A stretch of DNA of 64,000 bases from Prostheceraeus crozeri (lineage: Eukaryota; Platyhelminthes; Polycladida; Euryleptidae). Shown here piece after piece: positions 10,961-22,913 of the stretch. Under the pieces are notes generated by a model. The model did not search any database and was not told where the DNA came from. It was given only the letters and a program-made list of their open reading frames with translations. Location of the stretch: assembly GCA_907163375.1 (NCBI GenBank), contig CAJQUW010001972.1, positions 961,001 through 1,025,000 on the forward strand. The letters are read 5' to 3'. Position 1 is the first letter of the stretch, and each line of letters opens with the position of its first letter. Position numbers and translations under genes: made by a program.

Positions 10961-12139
10961 GTTGGAAACGGCCGGCTATAAACTTTCAAGACCGTCTGAC
11001 ATATACACGTATGTCGATCGTTGACGATAATCAAAAGAATTACAACTTTTTAACATGACGTAAATGCAGAATGATTTAAGAGTATATGTATGGTGCATGA
11101 TACATACTGCGAACCATTTCTTAAACGTTGAAGATCAATCATTATCTTACATAGTTTTTAACCCCTTCATTAACTCAAATAAAGTTTCCAGAAGCACATA
11201 TTCTAATCAAAATAATTTCTGAAAGAATGAGGCATTCCTTAGCTTATCTATCGATCAACTATCCCACATCTTGGATACTCACATTGCATGTGATAATATT
11301 AGTATTTATATAACAAAGGAACTTAGGAAATACAATGAATTTGGATTTCAATGCAACCACGTGTGATGCCAGTAGGGCATACTACCTGAACATCTGACGG
11401 TGCATCGTGGAGAATTGCTTGATAAGTTAACGGTTTCCGATTAATCTTGATTGACAAGCACCGCAAAGTGTCTTGCAACACGCATTAAGAGAAAAATATT
11501 GACATCTTCGGCGAGCTCTTTTCCAGCCTCTTGTACATGCGTCAGCTCGCGATCATCATTATATACTCAACAGACCGGTATTTAAACTTCGTTGTAGAGA
11601 ATATTTGCTCTGCATTGACGTCACAAATCACTGAAATTCTCTCACAGGTGAATAAGGAAACGTCATTTCAGTGAACCATTTCAAATCAAGTTTCATGATG
11701 CAGGGGGTACTTTCGGAGACAAAGAATTGGTAGCATCAACACTCAATCAGCGCATATTGTTCTTCTAATTGCATCATTGTAATGACGCCTGGGTCACTAT
11801 TGGGTCAATATCATACTTCTTAATTACAACGTAGGCTATAACTCATTCCATCGTTAACTAAGTTATAAAGCGCAAAACTGCTCCATGCACAAGTAAAATA
11901 TATTAACAAAGTATTAAAAGTTGTCTGATTCCTGATTGAAGGTGAAATTGGATAAAAATGTATAAAATATCACTGCCGGTGCCGTTCATCTGAAACTGTT
12001 CCGACGTATCGGTAGGCCTATCATTGATGCATTTCATGTTTCCTATGTAGAAATGGACTGATGTTTAGCGGTCTAAGTTGTCAGGATCAATCAGTCGGTT
12101 ATAGAGACGCCGGTTTTGAGACATTGCAAGTCGAAAATT

Positions 12140-12370
12140 TTAGTTCCAGACTTATTACTTTTCACGTAATCAGAAAAAACATGCAGATGTCATTTTTATG
12201 GGAAACCTCGGTCTATTTCCCAGCTTTCGTTGATCCTATCTGACAAGAGGGGGTCTCGGATAGAATTGAGGTAGAAGCGCAGATTGTAGCAGTAACAAGG
12301 TGTACATCATTCCGTGAAAGTCTCATTTTCGGCCTCGATCCGTGCAGAAATTGCGGTCGGACTAATACCA
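12140..12370 (-). repeat. Dispersed repeat family B, copy 4
   Basis: The reverse strand reads AATTTCTGCACGGATCGAGG, then CCGAAAATGAGACTTTCACG and GAATGATGTACACCTTGTTA, matching the copies at 3390-3605 and 3820-4060. It lies about 200 bp before hAT-like copy 2, just as copies 1 and 2 lie close to hAT-like copy 1. Confidence 0.5.
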
Positions 12371-12564
12371 TAGTAAAAAGAGCTAGCAAGGTCGTCTAAC
12401 ATGGGAACCCATTGCACAACAAGCCAGGATGTCATAAGTCTCTATCTTTGTAGAAGAAACTCTAGAAAGCTTTAAAAATGAGTGATTTGCAATAGAAGGA
12501 AAAACGGTTTTCCCGTGACGACGTGTTTTCCAAGTTTTACCTTTAAATAGGTTTTACTACTTAG

Positions 12565-13217
12565 TGGGGCAATTTTTTGTGACATGTCATATTTTGTTAT
12601 ATTTTTAGCGTAAGATAATATTGTCATATTTCCTGTGTCTCATCATATTTAGTCAAATTTTGGTCATTTTGCTGTAGTTTTAGACTATTAGAGTTACCGA
12701 GTAGATGCAGAAATGGCCGATGCTTGCAGAATGACGCAATATTGATTTTCTCAGCAGCGCGATGCAGTCTGAGGACAGTTCCAATGCGTGTGTATTGACT
12801 GTAGATATGACTGCTACCGACTGCTTGGCTCGTCTGTCATCTGCCTTCCCTTGGCAGCCAACTGCTGTTTCGGTAGAGCGTTCTTCACCATTTTGAAGAA
12901 GATGCTATGCAAAGACAGACTTTTGTAACATCAAATGAAATAAATTACATAATTACGTTTTGTACAAAAATTGTTTGAAAGAAATCGTTTTATTTGTCGT
13001 AAATTGAACTTTTTAGCTTTTTGCCTGAAAATGGAAGTATAATTTTTGCCAGGCTACAATTTACGATTTTTAGTTCATATTTTGGTCACATGATGAGAGT
13101 TTTTTAGGTCATATATGGTTGTATTTAAAGCTTCTTTTTTTAAAGTCATATTTGATTATATTTTAAGCTTTGTTAGGTCATATTCTTTCGATTTTTAGGT
13201 TATAAAAATTTGCCCTG
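12565..13217. mobile_element. Non-autonomous hAT-like element, copy 2 (653 bp, inverted to copy 1)
   Basis: The ends read TGGGGCAATTTTTT... and ...AAATTTGCCCTG, flanked by a near-perfect 8-bp duplication CTACTTAG (12557-12564) and CTAATTAG (13218-13225). The interior is the reverse complement of the copy at 2704-3339, including the block CAGAATGACGCAATATTG and the repeated GTCATATTT words. Two copies with separate 8-bp duplications show that the unit moved as a whole. No transposase. Confidence 0.7.
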
Positions 13218-13225
13218 CTAATTAG

Positions 13226-16200
13226 CATATAAAATTGATTTCCGCAAAATTAAACTGCGCTAATTTGTCATCTCAAATAACTCTAGATAATGACATTCAA
13301 AAGTGTAGATTTGCCAAAGTTCCCCTTCTGTTATGCAGATAACCAAACAGCGGCATGAAAAGTAAATCAAATTTGCCAAAAATTTCCATCTTGCTGCCAA
13401 TGTAATGAAACATTCAATGCAGCTTGATATTGATAAAATCTGTATTTGATCAGTGCTGCACATGTACTGTTCAGTTCTCTATCAGACTATTGCAGGCGGA
13501 TGCTGATTACTTTAGGGCATGTAGATTCTGAGCTTGACAGAAAGCTGTAATTCCTCCGGGCTTTCTGATGTTATTTTCTTGCCATTTCAAGGAAGATCTT
13601 GTCAGGTGACAAGAAGAAACAGAGAGGAAGGAAATGATCTTTCGATAAAGAACTTGAAGTAGGAAAATTCAGCTGATAATTCTGTCGGAATTTCGCTCAC
13701 ATCCGGACTTTTACTTTCGCATGCGATCACATGTGAAGAGAAAGTCGAAGCTGCAAATAAAAGTCTCCGTATCATGTCATATCATCTATGAATTATTTAG
13801 GGAATATTGTAAACGGAGACATTGTCTGAAAGAGCTTGCTACGACTATTTAGATTCTTCCCTGCATGACCTTATCTTCATGCACTACGAAATGTAATCAG
13901 AACTTTAGATTTGAGTTTGATATTTGCATCTGATTCATGAAACAATGAAGCAATTTGTTTGTAGTAGCAGTGGATAATAATTGATTATTGTTCAGAGATA
14001 AGAAATTGTTGACTAAGATTATTACGGAAACGAAGTAACATTAATCACATTACTGCTGAACGGTAATCTCCAAGGATGAGATTTATTTTACCATTAATAT
14101 AATCGAAGTTTCTATTTGTTCAAGAAGGATATCAATGTAAGAATCCATTTTAGATGCATTTGTGGAATTATTGAAAATATTAATTATAATTTCCTACGTG
14201 CCTTGTCAATAGTGTACAAGTAAAATTATTTGATTAGGATGCATAATTCCGCAAGAAATTGACAAAAGTAGCTCGACTTTCAAAAAGTATTTCTTCTAAT
14301 ATACATGTAGATCAACTTTTTGATGTCCCCATTAACCAAATTTGATAAAGTTTGGTTTGATTATCACAAATACGTAGAACCTAGAAGTCACAAAATATTA
14401 GAGTGGGTATGCATTTTCGAGCAATATTAAGAATTTTTGTGGGCTCCAGGAACACCTACGGATAAAATTGATTTGCATGATGTATTTAGAAAGCATTTCA
14501 CAAAATAATTATTTCAAATGCATAATATAAGAGAATATTGACACGAAAGAAATTTTCAAACTTTTGGACACGCTGATAGTTAAATAATACACCTAATGCC
14601 TTCCAATACGATCACCAACTATGTGGAGCAGATAAATGATAGACAGCCATGTGCTACGGATTACTGGGAACTTTGTTATTAAAGGATTATTAGAATACTC
14701 TTCGACTTGCATGCAGCTGTGATACCTGAGCTGTTAGAGCAAAACGGGCTATTATTTTCCATAGTTGAATATCTTCGTTCTTCCGACTGATGCACCAAAC
14801 TAGATGATGTGAACTTGATACCTCTTCATTCGTATAATTCCGCACCCACTCGCGCATGAATCAATTTCCATTTCACTGCAATTTATTGTGACCTTTAACG
14901 ATAGGAAAATACAATGCAGCTTCTCTTACTAAGGAAATCTCATTGAAAAGTTACTTGACAAAAATTGCACGATTCTTGGTCATTAAGCGAGCGGAATTGA
15001 TCAACTATATGCCCACCTGTTCAGTATGTGGAAATATTCATTCATTTTTTTGTAACACATATGCATGTACATTTATGAGTAATATAAGCAGAAGCCAATG
15101 GTAACTTGTGTATAACTTCAAAACTGTAATCGCATCTTCAAAACTATACTATCTAGCGGAATAAGACATGAAGATTTATCATTCCCTTAAAAATTTCTGT
15201 AGCTTATCCTTCAGACATTCGTTCATCCTTGTTCATAAATTAAACCAAAATCAGAAAAAAGTCGGCTTGAAGGAGCAGATGTTGCTTGTGCGGCTGGATA
15301 ACGACAAGTGAGAATTGATAACCTAAGATAAGACCCTGAACATAATGACAATGCAATCCTTCAAAGTATGTACTTTAGTTTGCCGCCAGCTTTCCGGCGA
15401 TAATTTGATTAGTCAATATTTTCTTCTGTACGAATATTCTGATCAATTGATGAAGCATGCTTATTTCTGATGCAGTTCTTCCGCTGAAATAAAATAAATG
15501 GAAGTAGTTTTCGATACAATTGACTAACAAAGTTAAATATAATATTTGAATATCGAAAAACTAAATGTATTATTCGTTTTCTCGACCTGAACACAAGGTT
15601 TTCCTCATTCAGAGCAAATTTATAATACATGACAGTATCGCGGTTCAGCATGAAGTACATCTTGGCTCATTCAGAATGAAGTACATATATTTAGAAAATT
15701 GGATGCAGGTTGCTCGTGAATAGAAGTTACATTAAAACACAACATAGAAGAATAAATTAAATTACTCAACAGATTCCAAATTGTCTCAAAACTTTACAAA
15801 TTATTTTTTAATGCTGCACTTCGGATGCGTGAGACATTATTTTTGGTTCTCTATTCTGCTTTTATGGACTTTTTAAAAATGACATGTAATTTTGTAATAC
15901 AAGTAGAAGTTGTTACTGGCTCATTACTGGGTTTGATACTATATCCAAACACTTCTAAGCTACGTTCTAGAACTGCATTTTAATCAGGTTTTAAAAATGG
16001 TTTTATAGCCCTGTAGCCTGTAGATTGTTTCAAAGCACTTTTTCAAATGTGATTTTACACCGTGCTTTTGAACATGAGTTTTATAATGAAGATGAAGATA
16101 AGTAAATCAGGAATCTTGCTGTCTACTCATATTATAGACATCACAGGTGACTTATTTCACGCATTAAAATAGCCCCTGAGGTTGCTTACGCATTTTTCTA

Positions 16201-16787
16201 CTATAAAGACATTATGAAAATTGCTAGAATGTATAAGAGCAATGCAAAATACAATCAAATAAACCCCAAAAGCAAGCAAAATCATGATATTTTTTGTTTA
16301 GAACATTTCAAAACCATACTTTTTAAAACCCTGCATGAACGAAGATGCTGATCACAATCTGATTAGACGATTTGTGATTATCAGTTTGGCGTAAGTGCAA
16401 GTAATGTTTCCGCGAAATGCTCGCGGGTTCCATTACTAAAATACTAAAGGGTATTCCGCTTGATTTCTGCTGTCGTGTCGCTGATCGTGATGGCAAAATA
16501 TAGAAATAGATAAGTATATGTACATGTGTTACTAATGACTCATCACTTTCCACACATACAGTCGTTCGTATTTCCTGCAAAGATTTTCAATCTGATAAAA
16601 TGAAATATATTTGTGTAGTCGTGGAATTACAATATGCAAAGCATTATTACATTATTTAAGGCATCTTTAGATTGCTGTGAAAAAATTGGTCATCATTACA
16701 GCTGACGTCAAGAAAATGTGTTAGCACAATTTTGGAAATTTGATTTGCATTTCGCGATGATAAATTTATTGAATAAAACATGTTCGT
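13226..16787. other. Non-coding stretch, no gene seen
   Basis: AT-rich sequence, stop-dense in all frames. Frames at 13260-13463, 15409-15660 and 16323-16580 show no known domain. No paired transposon ends, tRNA or tandem repeat was found. Confidence 0.5.
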
Positions 16788-16795
16788 GTTATAAG

Positions 16796-17687
16796 GGCTG
16801 CATCTAAATGAACGCGTCTAACTGAGCCACGCCTTTGTTCTGATTGCGCAAGCAAAAGGCCTCTAAACGAAAGATTCGCGTTCTCACGAGACCGCGTCAC
16901 GTTGTCTCACGAAACTGCGTCCGTCAAAAATAGCGCGGAATTTGTCTCCTCACCACGCGTCAAGATAACTGTCAAATGAGTATTTCCTAATTTGAAATGT
17001 TGAAAGCTGATGCTGCAAAATTACCAAATATTACATTAGTCAATTGCTTGACAGCGATTCCACATCAGGTGTCAAACATATTTAACAGAAATCATTGCAT
17101 CAGTTGCGTCTGAATGCAGAAAATGTTCGCAATTGTATATATACAAATAAATTAGAAAACATTCAAATTATGACAAGGATAGATGATTATTGGCGACAAT
17201 GTTCATCTGCTACAGAGTTCATCTTGCATATATGATTTCATCATTAGGTCTCCCCAGCTTCATTCGTCATATCTGCCGCTGCAAAAATGAATTTTGAATA
17301 TATTGAAAGTAAAGAAGGCTGGAAGATTGTGACGTAGAAGCGTGGGACTACCGTGTTAAATGTAGTGTGGTATCCAGCTCTCAAAAACTTCTTTCATAGG
17401 TCTGTGTCTAGTCTCCGTCTACTGCACGTGGGATTATGAGTTGCTTGAAGTGTTTTGATGTTAATGTTCTATATGAAACTCAATACCGATTGTTTGTCAG
17501 CGTTAACCACTGACTAGGATAAGTGGTTAGTCCTAGTCAGTGGCGTTAACCAGTGGGATCTCTCAGCAAGAACCAGCGGCAGGTACCATCAATAGATAAG
17601 GAAATCCCCGGTCTAGTGATGCACTGAATTCATCACGCGGCTCAGTTAGACGCGGTTCGATTAGACGCGGCTCAGTTAGATGTCACC
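16796..17687. mobile_element. TIR element with 8-bp duplication and CGCGTCTAA repeats (892 bp)
   Basis: It is flanked on both sides by an exact GTTATAAG (16788-16795 and 17688-17695). The ends are GGCTGCATCTAA and, inverted, GGTGACATCTAA. Next to them sit copies of CGCGTCTAACTGAGC: one near the left end (about 16814) and a chain of three inverted copies or part copies at 17636-17681. An 8-bp duplication fits hAT or P-type transposons, but no transposase remains, so the class is open. It also contains a strong hairpin at 17507-17543. Confidence 0.65.
17507..17543. repeat. Perfect 13-bp hairpin
   Basis: CCACTGACTAGGA and its exact inverse TCCTAGTCAGTGG are separated by 11 bases, and the whole is flanked by a direct repeat CGTTAAC. 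It sits inside the TIR element at 16796-17687. Purpose unknown. Confidence 0.7.
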
Positions 17688-17695
17688 GTTATAAG

Positions 17696-19625
17696 TGATA
17701 CAGTAAACATCACCCTCTGCAGCAAATGTTGAGCAACGGCTATAAATCACCGCAAAATTTTCAGGGATTACTCGGCAATTATCTCTCATGCTCAATTGTA
17801 AAAACTTCATTGTTTTCAAGAGCTCTGAATGACTAGCAAAAAATTAGTCTACATGCATATAGAGACAAGATAAAGATCATAACTTCAATTTGATATGATA
17901 ATCATTATTAGTATCATTGTTATCATCCACAGTACGCGGGTGTATGACATCATGAGTTCGTGAATATTGTTATGTCACTAAGTTATTCTATGAAAACAAC
18001 AATAATACGTTCAATTTTTCTGTAAGATTTCATCATTCCTTTATGTGAAATTGGTTGTGGATCTTGTTTTCACAAAATTTTTCTCAAAATGAGTTGTGTT
18101 CAAACTTTCAATTTCTGGTCACCTGTTTTATTGTAGATAAGGTTGCCACTACGGAATCCTATTACGCTTTGAGAAATACCTCCCGTATCAAACTGATTGT
18201 ATCTTATGCCTTGCCTCAATTAGGTCCACAACCACTTAAGCAATTATTCAGGGAATTCCTTAAGACTTTGCATTTATATGACATGAATATTTATTCTAAC
18301 TACCAAGTAGTGAATTCGGAAATTATCTTATGAAGTGACATAGGCTAATAAACATTCGAGAATGAATGTATCTCTTGAGAATTCTGTTGAAAGCAAAGTT
18401 AATTAATCAGTTGATAATAATGCGCTGATCTGAATAGCTTTCAATTTGTTCCGAATTTGAAATCTATTCATGAAAAAGAGTTTAGTTGGTACAACTTTCC
18501 AAGCGAACTTTAAGCGCAATTGTTTTCCTTGAGAGGTCGTTTATCAATATCAGTAGTTTGTCAAGTTGGTTTGGGATTTTTGTATTTTTATCACATGCGC
18601 AGTTAATTCCTTATGTATAAGTCATATTGGCTTTCAAGGATTTCGGTAGGACTTTCAAGAATATTTTCTTTTGGGAGTTATTTGAGAATTTCACTTTCTC
18701 TTGGATACATTCTCTCACGTATAGAGTCAATGTAACTGGTGCAATATGAGGGTGACGCCAGCGAGTTCCTGTAATATGACGTGTTCCGGCATTCTGCACA
18801 TGTGAGTCAAAACGATCACATACTCGTGTGTACTGTACATGCTGTAACAATTCCTATTGGCTTAATTTTCTTGTGAAGAAAAATTGATGAATGAAGTGGC
18901 GCCAACTAAACCAGAATTTGAAACTGGTTCAGAACCCACGGAAGGTCCGCGCAGACCCGACCGGACCCGCGGGTCGGGTAAGGTCGAATCTGAATATTGA
19001 AATTCGCGGGTCGACACGCGGTTTGGCACTATAATACGTAGTAGTTTAACATGATTAAGATAATGTCGCTCCTGGCCCCTATGTTAATGTTGTTCTAGTC
19101 CCCGCCAAATAACAAATAATCTTTTCGTCCTTAGATCAACAATTATTAATTTAGATACATTATAACATGAATGGGTCGTTGATGATGCTGCCATCCCTTA
19201 GATTAGTACAGAAAATCGATTGTTCTACAATTTCCTTGCACTTGGTACGTGAAGCACTGGCGAGTACGCTTTTTGCTCGTTTGTCAATATTTCACTTAGG
19301 TCTTTGATCATTCAAGCCGAGGTAAGCAGCGCCAAGGTTCAGTCATGGCCATTCATTGCATTCTCCAGTCTCTGCAGTTTCTCCCAACTTCCTACCAATC
19401 TTTCTTACACGATGACTCAATCAAAATGATGCCACGAAATGGATCGATTTGCTCTTAACTCATTTTTCTGATGCTGCTGCGATGTGTGATGATTTCAAAA
19501 TGTTCTCGAATTCAATATATTAAGCTAAAGGAGGTGAAAACAAAGATAGGAACGATCTAATCATGTTATATGCAACAATTCATTTCAAAAGCTGAAGTAC
19601 ATGATAACAATTAAATAAGGTACAC
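17696..19625. other. Non-coding stretch upstream of the PLE
   Basis: No gene is seen. A frame of 92 codons at 18055-18333 has no recognisable domain. A GC-rich patch at about 18950-19010, with ACCCG/CGGGT words in both directions, looks like a decayed transposon end and resembles 60650-60700 in style, but no partner end was found. Confidence 0.45.
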
Positions 19626-19638
19626 ATAGTAACTAGAC

Positions 19639-21561
19639 TCAAATTAATTTACATTTGAAAAAAGCACCATCATGGTTAACTTGTTTATTCAAAGTGGGGT
19701 TGAGTTTTTTTATGTACATGGCTTCCAAAATATTTAGGTCATAAGTGTTGGGAGCTTGAGATAGAATTTTGAAATTGTCAACTTTACAGCTGCAACTGCA
19801 ATTTAACCTATGGTCAGAAATGGCGGACATTTTTTCCCGATGTTCTTTTATTCTTAAGTTTAAGTGTCTTGTAGTTCTACCTATGTAGGTAGTGCGAGGG
19901 TCCACCTCACAAGCGAATTGGTAAATGACATTAGACCTAAGAACTTTGGGAGTATGATCTTTGTTGGAGAAACCACTTTTTAGTTTATTGCATGTGAAAA
20001 CCCAACGGATAGGAGATTCTTTATCTATTCTACGGAATAGTGATTGTAGTTTCTTTTTAAAATAAACCGATTGAATGCCAAAAAATGGAATTTTGACAGT
20101 ATGGAGGTATTTGGATTCATCTTTTTCTTTTGGAGCACAGAATCTTTTGTCCAGATACTGTTTGACCACTTTTTGTATAAAGTACAACGGATATCCGTTG
20201 TTTTGAAAAATTTTGGTCAATTTCCCTATTTCATCATGGAAAGTTTGCCATGACCAGCAGACGATGTAGGCTCTGTTGATCAGAGTGCTTAAAACAGAAA
20301 TTTTCCATTGCATGGGGCATATGGCTCTGAAATTCAAGGTTAGACCACTGTACGTGGGTTTTCTGTACACCTTAGTAGTTAGCGTGTTGGATGAAACGTC
20401 AAGGTCAATATCTAGAAAAGGTAGCACTTTACCTCCTACCTCTGTGGTGAATTTCATATTACTATGCCATTTGTTAATATAGTTGAAGAAGGATAAGTGG
20501 TCATCATCTTCAAAGATAGCCAAGATGTCATCTACATATCTGACATAGAATTTTAGGTTTAGTTTATCATTTTTTAGGAAAGTCTGTTCTAAGTGTCCCA
20601 TAAATAAGTTACTGAGGGTTGGGGCTAGGGGGCTACCCATGCTCAAACCATCACTTTGACGGTAGAGAACGTTGCTGAACGAGAAAATGCCACCAGTGGC
20701 GAATTGAAGTAATTTTTTGAAGGTGTCCTTACTATACGGTGGTTTTGTGTTATTGGAGCTATACACCTTATCACACGCTAGATCAATGACTTCTTTGAGA
20801 GGGACGTTAGTGAAAAGACTAACAACATCAAAGCTGATGAGTTTCGAATCCGATGAGAATTTGTAGCTAGCGAGTTTGTCTAGCAGATCAGCGTTATTTT
20901 GTACTGAGTACTCCGTAGGAATTATAGGAGTAATGTACTGGTTTAGGTACTTGGCAAGGTTATATTCGGCCGTGCCATAACTGGCGACAATAGGTCTAAG
21001 AGGTACATTATTTTTATGTACCTTGGCAGAACCGTAAAGTTTGCCACTACAGGACCCACTAGGAGTAATTTTAGTGAACACTTGGGAGTCCACGTACGGT
21101 TTCACATATTTGTTCAAAAAGTATTTTAGTTTATTCTGTTGTTTTATAACAGGGTGATCGAGCATCAATTCATTTTGGTTGTGTGGGATAGCAGTAAATT
21201 TGGTAGTATCTTCAATGATAGCATTGAGCTTGTTTACATATTCATCAGCATCTAGAATAGCTATACCATTACCTTTGTCCAATGGGACAACTTTGATGTC
21301 TTTATTTAGTTTAAGGGACTTCACTACATCTTGGTTATGTTTGGCTTGTGGCGTCTTGGTAACGTTAAACATACGCTTATTGTAATTTTGTAACGCAAGT
21401 TTCTCCTCATTGCAATCTCTCTTAGAGATTTTATTTTTCAGGCGCTCCACCACTTTTTCCAACGTGCAAGTCAGATGTTCGCTTCCAGTCCTAACGGCAA
21501 GATCTTGTATAAGATTGTTGCTACTTTTGGATTGAAAAAATTTTTGTCGAAAGCTTTCCAA
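19639..21561 (-). CDS. Penelope-like element: RT plus GIY-YIG endonuclease, nearly intact
   Basis: A 640-residue open frame carries both catalytic modules of a PLE. The N-terminal part has KVVPLDKGNGIAILD (about 90-104) and KLYGSAKVHK (174-183). RT motifs are LISFDVVSLFTNVPL (Asp245), GLSMGSPLAPTLSNLFM (305-321), FYVRYVDDILAIF (Asp344/345), PFLDIDL and KVYRKPTYSG. The GIY-YIG domain starts at SNVIYQFACE and TTYIGRTTRHLNLRIKEH (558-574); ILEAMYIKKLNPTLNKQ supplies the acidic Glu at about 613, and CSCSC lies between. The first codon is TTG with a stop just upstream. The likely N-terminal continuation (EKEDEVNKNIYWKAFDK) is in another frame, with a change near the A/T homopolymer at about 21535-21545. 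It lies about 570 bp before the first NCLX microexon, on the opposite strand. No inverted arm or hammerhead motif was found beside it. Confidence 0.9.
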   Translation of the reverse strand: MESFRQKFFQSKSSNNLIQDLAVRTGSEHLTCTLEKVVERLKNKISKRDCNEEKLALQNYNKRMFNVTKTPQAKHNQDVVKSLKLNKDIKVVPLDKGNGIAILDADEYVNKLNAIIEDTTKFTAIPHNQNELMLDHPVIKQQNKLKYFLNKYVKPYVDSQVFTKITPSGSCSGKLYGSAKVHKNNVPLRPIVASYGTAEYNLAKYLNQYITPIIPTEYSVQNNADLLDKLASYKFSSDSKLISFDVVSLFTNVPLKEVIDLACDKVYSSNNTKPPYSKDTFKKLLQFATGGIFSFSNVLYRQSDGLSMGSPLAPTLSNLFMGHLEQTFLKNDKLNLKFYVRYVDDILAIFEDDDHLSFFNYINKWHSNMKFTTEVGGKVLPFLDIDLDVSSNTLTTKVYRKPTYSGLTLNFRAICPMQWKISVLSTLINRAYIVCWSWQTFHDEIGKLTKIFQNNGYPLYFIQKVVKQYLDKRFCAPKEKDESKYLHTVKIPFFGIQSVYFKKKLQSLFRRIDKESPIRWVFTCNKLKSGFSNKDHTPKVLRSNVIYQFACEVDPRTTYIGRTTRHLNLRIKEHREKMSAISDHRLNCSCSCKVDNFKILSQAPNTYDLNILEAMYIKKLNPTLNKQVNHDGAFFKCKLI

Positions 21562-21599
21562 TATATGTTTTTATTGACCTCGTCTTCTTTTTCTTTAAA

Positions 21600-22128
21600 A
21601 TAATTCAGGTTATTGGTGAACCGTGATCATGGAAATATAAATAATACCTATCTAGATGATTTTTTTGAAATAGAAAAACTTTGCTAAAACCGACAAACAA
21701 CAGCAAAACTTACATAAAAGTTAAAGATACAAATGAATGCGCAAACTAGACATTTCATATGAAAGTATATAATACCATATTATCTCATTATCATACAGTT
21801 TCTTTGAAAGCGTGAATTGATTTCCTACATTCTATCGACATTGCATGTGACATAGGCACGTTATCTATTATTTCATGCAAAGTCTACGAATTATTCCTCA
21901 ATATCTCAGTTAAATACAAGAGGTAGAATTTTCTATTCATCCGATTTCTTTATGCCGCCTTGCTGAGACGAACGTAAGATTAAACATTTTGTCAGAAAAA
22001 TGTCATGTGAAAGAACCCAGAGAGAAGATCAAATCCACAAATTCTAATGAAATGTGTCAAAATTATTCTTTACGGTCTCTACAAAACGCGAGTGAATTAA
22101 ATAAAGAATTGCTTCCTTTTCTTTTCAG
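21600..22128. other. Non-coding stretch before the NCLX microexon
   Basis: AT-rich, no coding frame. The last 30 bases before 22129 are pyrimidine-rich (CTTCCTTTTCTTTTCAG) and act as the presumed 3' splice site of the next exon. Confidence 0.5.
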
Positions 22129-22161
22129 CAAACAAAACCGAAGATGACGCCCTTCTCCAAA
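22129..22161 (+). CDS. SLC8B1: NCLX (mitochondrial Na+/Ca2+ exchanger), candidate 33-bp microexon in the loop
   Basis: The exon is bounded by CTTTTCAG and GTAAGT. Read in phase 1 (two bases complete the previous codon) it gives NKTEDDALLQ and leaves one base, A, which joins GT of the next exon at 26828 to make Ser. Its length is a multiple of three. An acidic start to the central loop fits NCLX, which exports matrix Ca2+ in exchange for Na+ or Li+ across the inner mitochondrial membrane. The assignment rests on splice sites, phase and position only; 33 bp is too short for family matching. The upstream exons for the first transmembrane half were not found in 1-22128. Confidence 0.5.
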
Positions 22162-22643
22162 GTAAGTTGACATATCGCAATCTTTCGGAAGATTAATTTC
22201 AGTTGGATTCCTTTTGTAATTATCAGGATAAATATTTGTTTAGATGAACGTCGTCAATAATGAAAGACAGTATTTGTTCTAACGTTATTTCAAAGGAAGA
22301 ATATTTTCGAAACATTAACAACCATCCTGAATGTCTGAATGAAAATCTGATATAAATGTAAATGTGATTGTTATTATCACTCGTACTGTTGTCACTCCTC
22401 GAATAGGCTCGCAATTGTTTATTTATTATTTATTTATATTACTTTTATTTTATTAATCTTCGTAGAAATTGTGCATGCATACGTATAATATATATCTGGG
22501 CAATGCCCTGAAGCTGTCATTTCAGCCTTCACTTTTCATAAACAATGTTTCTTGAAATGGAAGGTTTTCAATAATGAAAATGGAAGTTTGCTCTCTCTGT
22601 TTTTATGCCTCAAAATAAAAAGTAAAAATAGCTGATTTCTTCA

Positions 22644-22677
22644 GCGGACGTTTCGTGTCCAGACCCTTTATCAACGC
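22644..22677 (-). ncRNA. Hammerhead-like motif in the left arm
   Basis: Inverted partner of 22880-22913 with the same TTGATAA box and GAAACGTCCGC end. Stem II is slightly damaged (GGGTCTGGACAC). Confidence 0.45.
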
Positions 22678-22879
22678 AAGAATGATGGAATTTACAGATG
22701 AGATGAAAAACGTATTTATTCAAAATGAAGAGAACAACTCTATGCGGCGCAACTAAAATGTGTCACATTTTAGTGTCACATGTGTAACATGTGTCACATT
22801 TTAGTTGCGCCGCATAGAGTTGTTCTCTTCATTTTGTATAAATACGTTTTTCATCTCATCTGTAAATTCCATCATTCTT

Positions 22880-22913
22880 GCGTTGATAAAGGGTCTGGAC
22901 CCGAAACGTCCGC
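22880..22913 (+). ncRNA. Hammerhead-like motif in the right arm
   Basis: Stem I GCG/CGC, box TTGATAA (two mismatches to CUGANGA), stem II GGGTC/GGACCC, GAAA, a one-base-pair stem III and the cleavage-type UC. This resembles the minimal hammerheads of PLEs. The core changes suggest it is inactive. Confidence 0.5.

Noticed and set aside
15255-15307. Candidate exon between AATCAG and GTGAGA
   Set aside because: Its length of 53 bp does not fit the phase 1-1 pattern, the upstream pyrimidine tract is poor and the peptide does not resemble NCLX.
18055-18333. 92-codon frame with hydrophobic start
   Set aside because: No match to NCLX transmembrane segments or another family, and the surroundings lack splice signals in phase.
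18950-19010. GC-rich ACCCG/CGGGT patch as a promoter or CpG island
   Set aside because: Only about 60 bp long with inverted words typical of transposon ends; no transcript evidence or downstream gene on either side.
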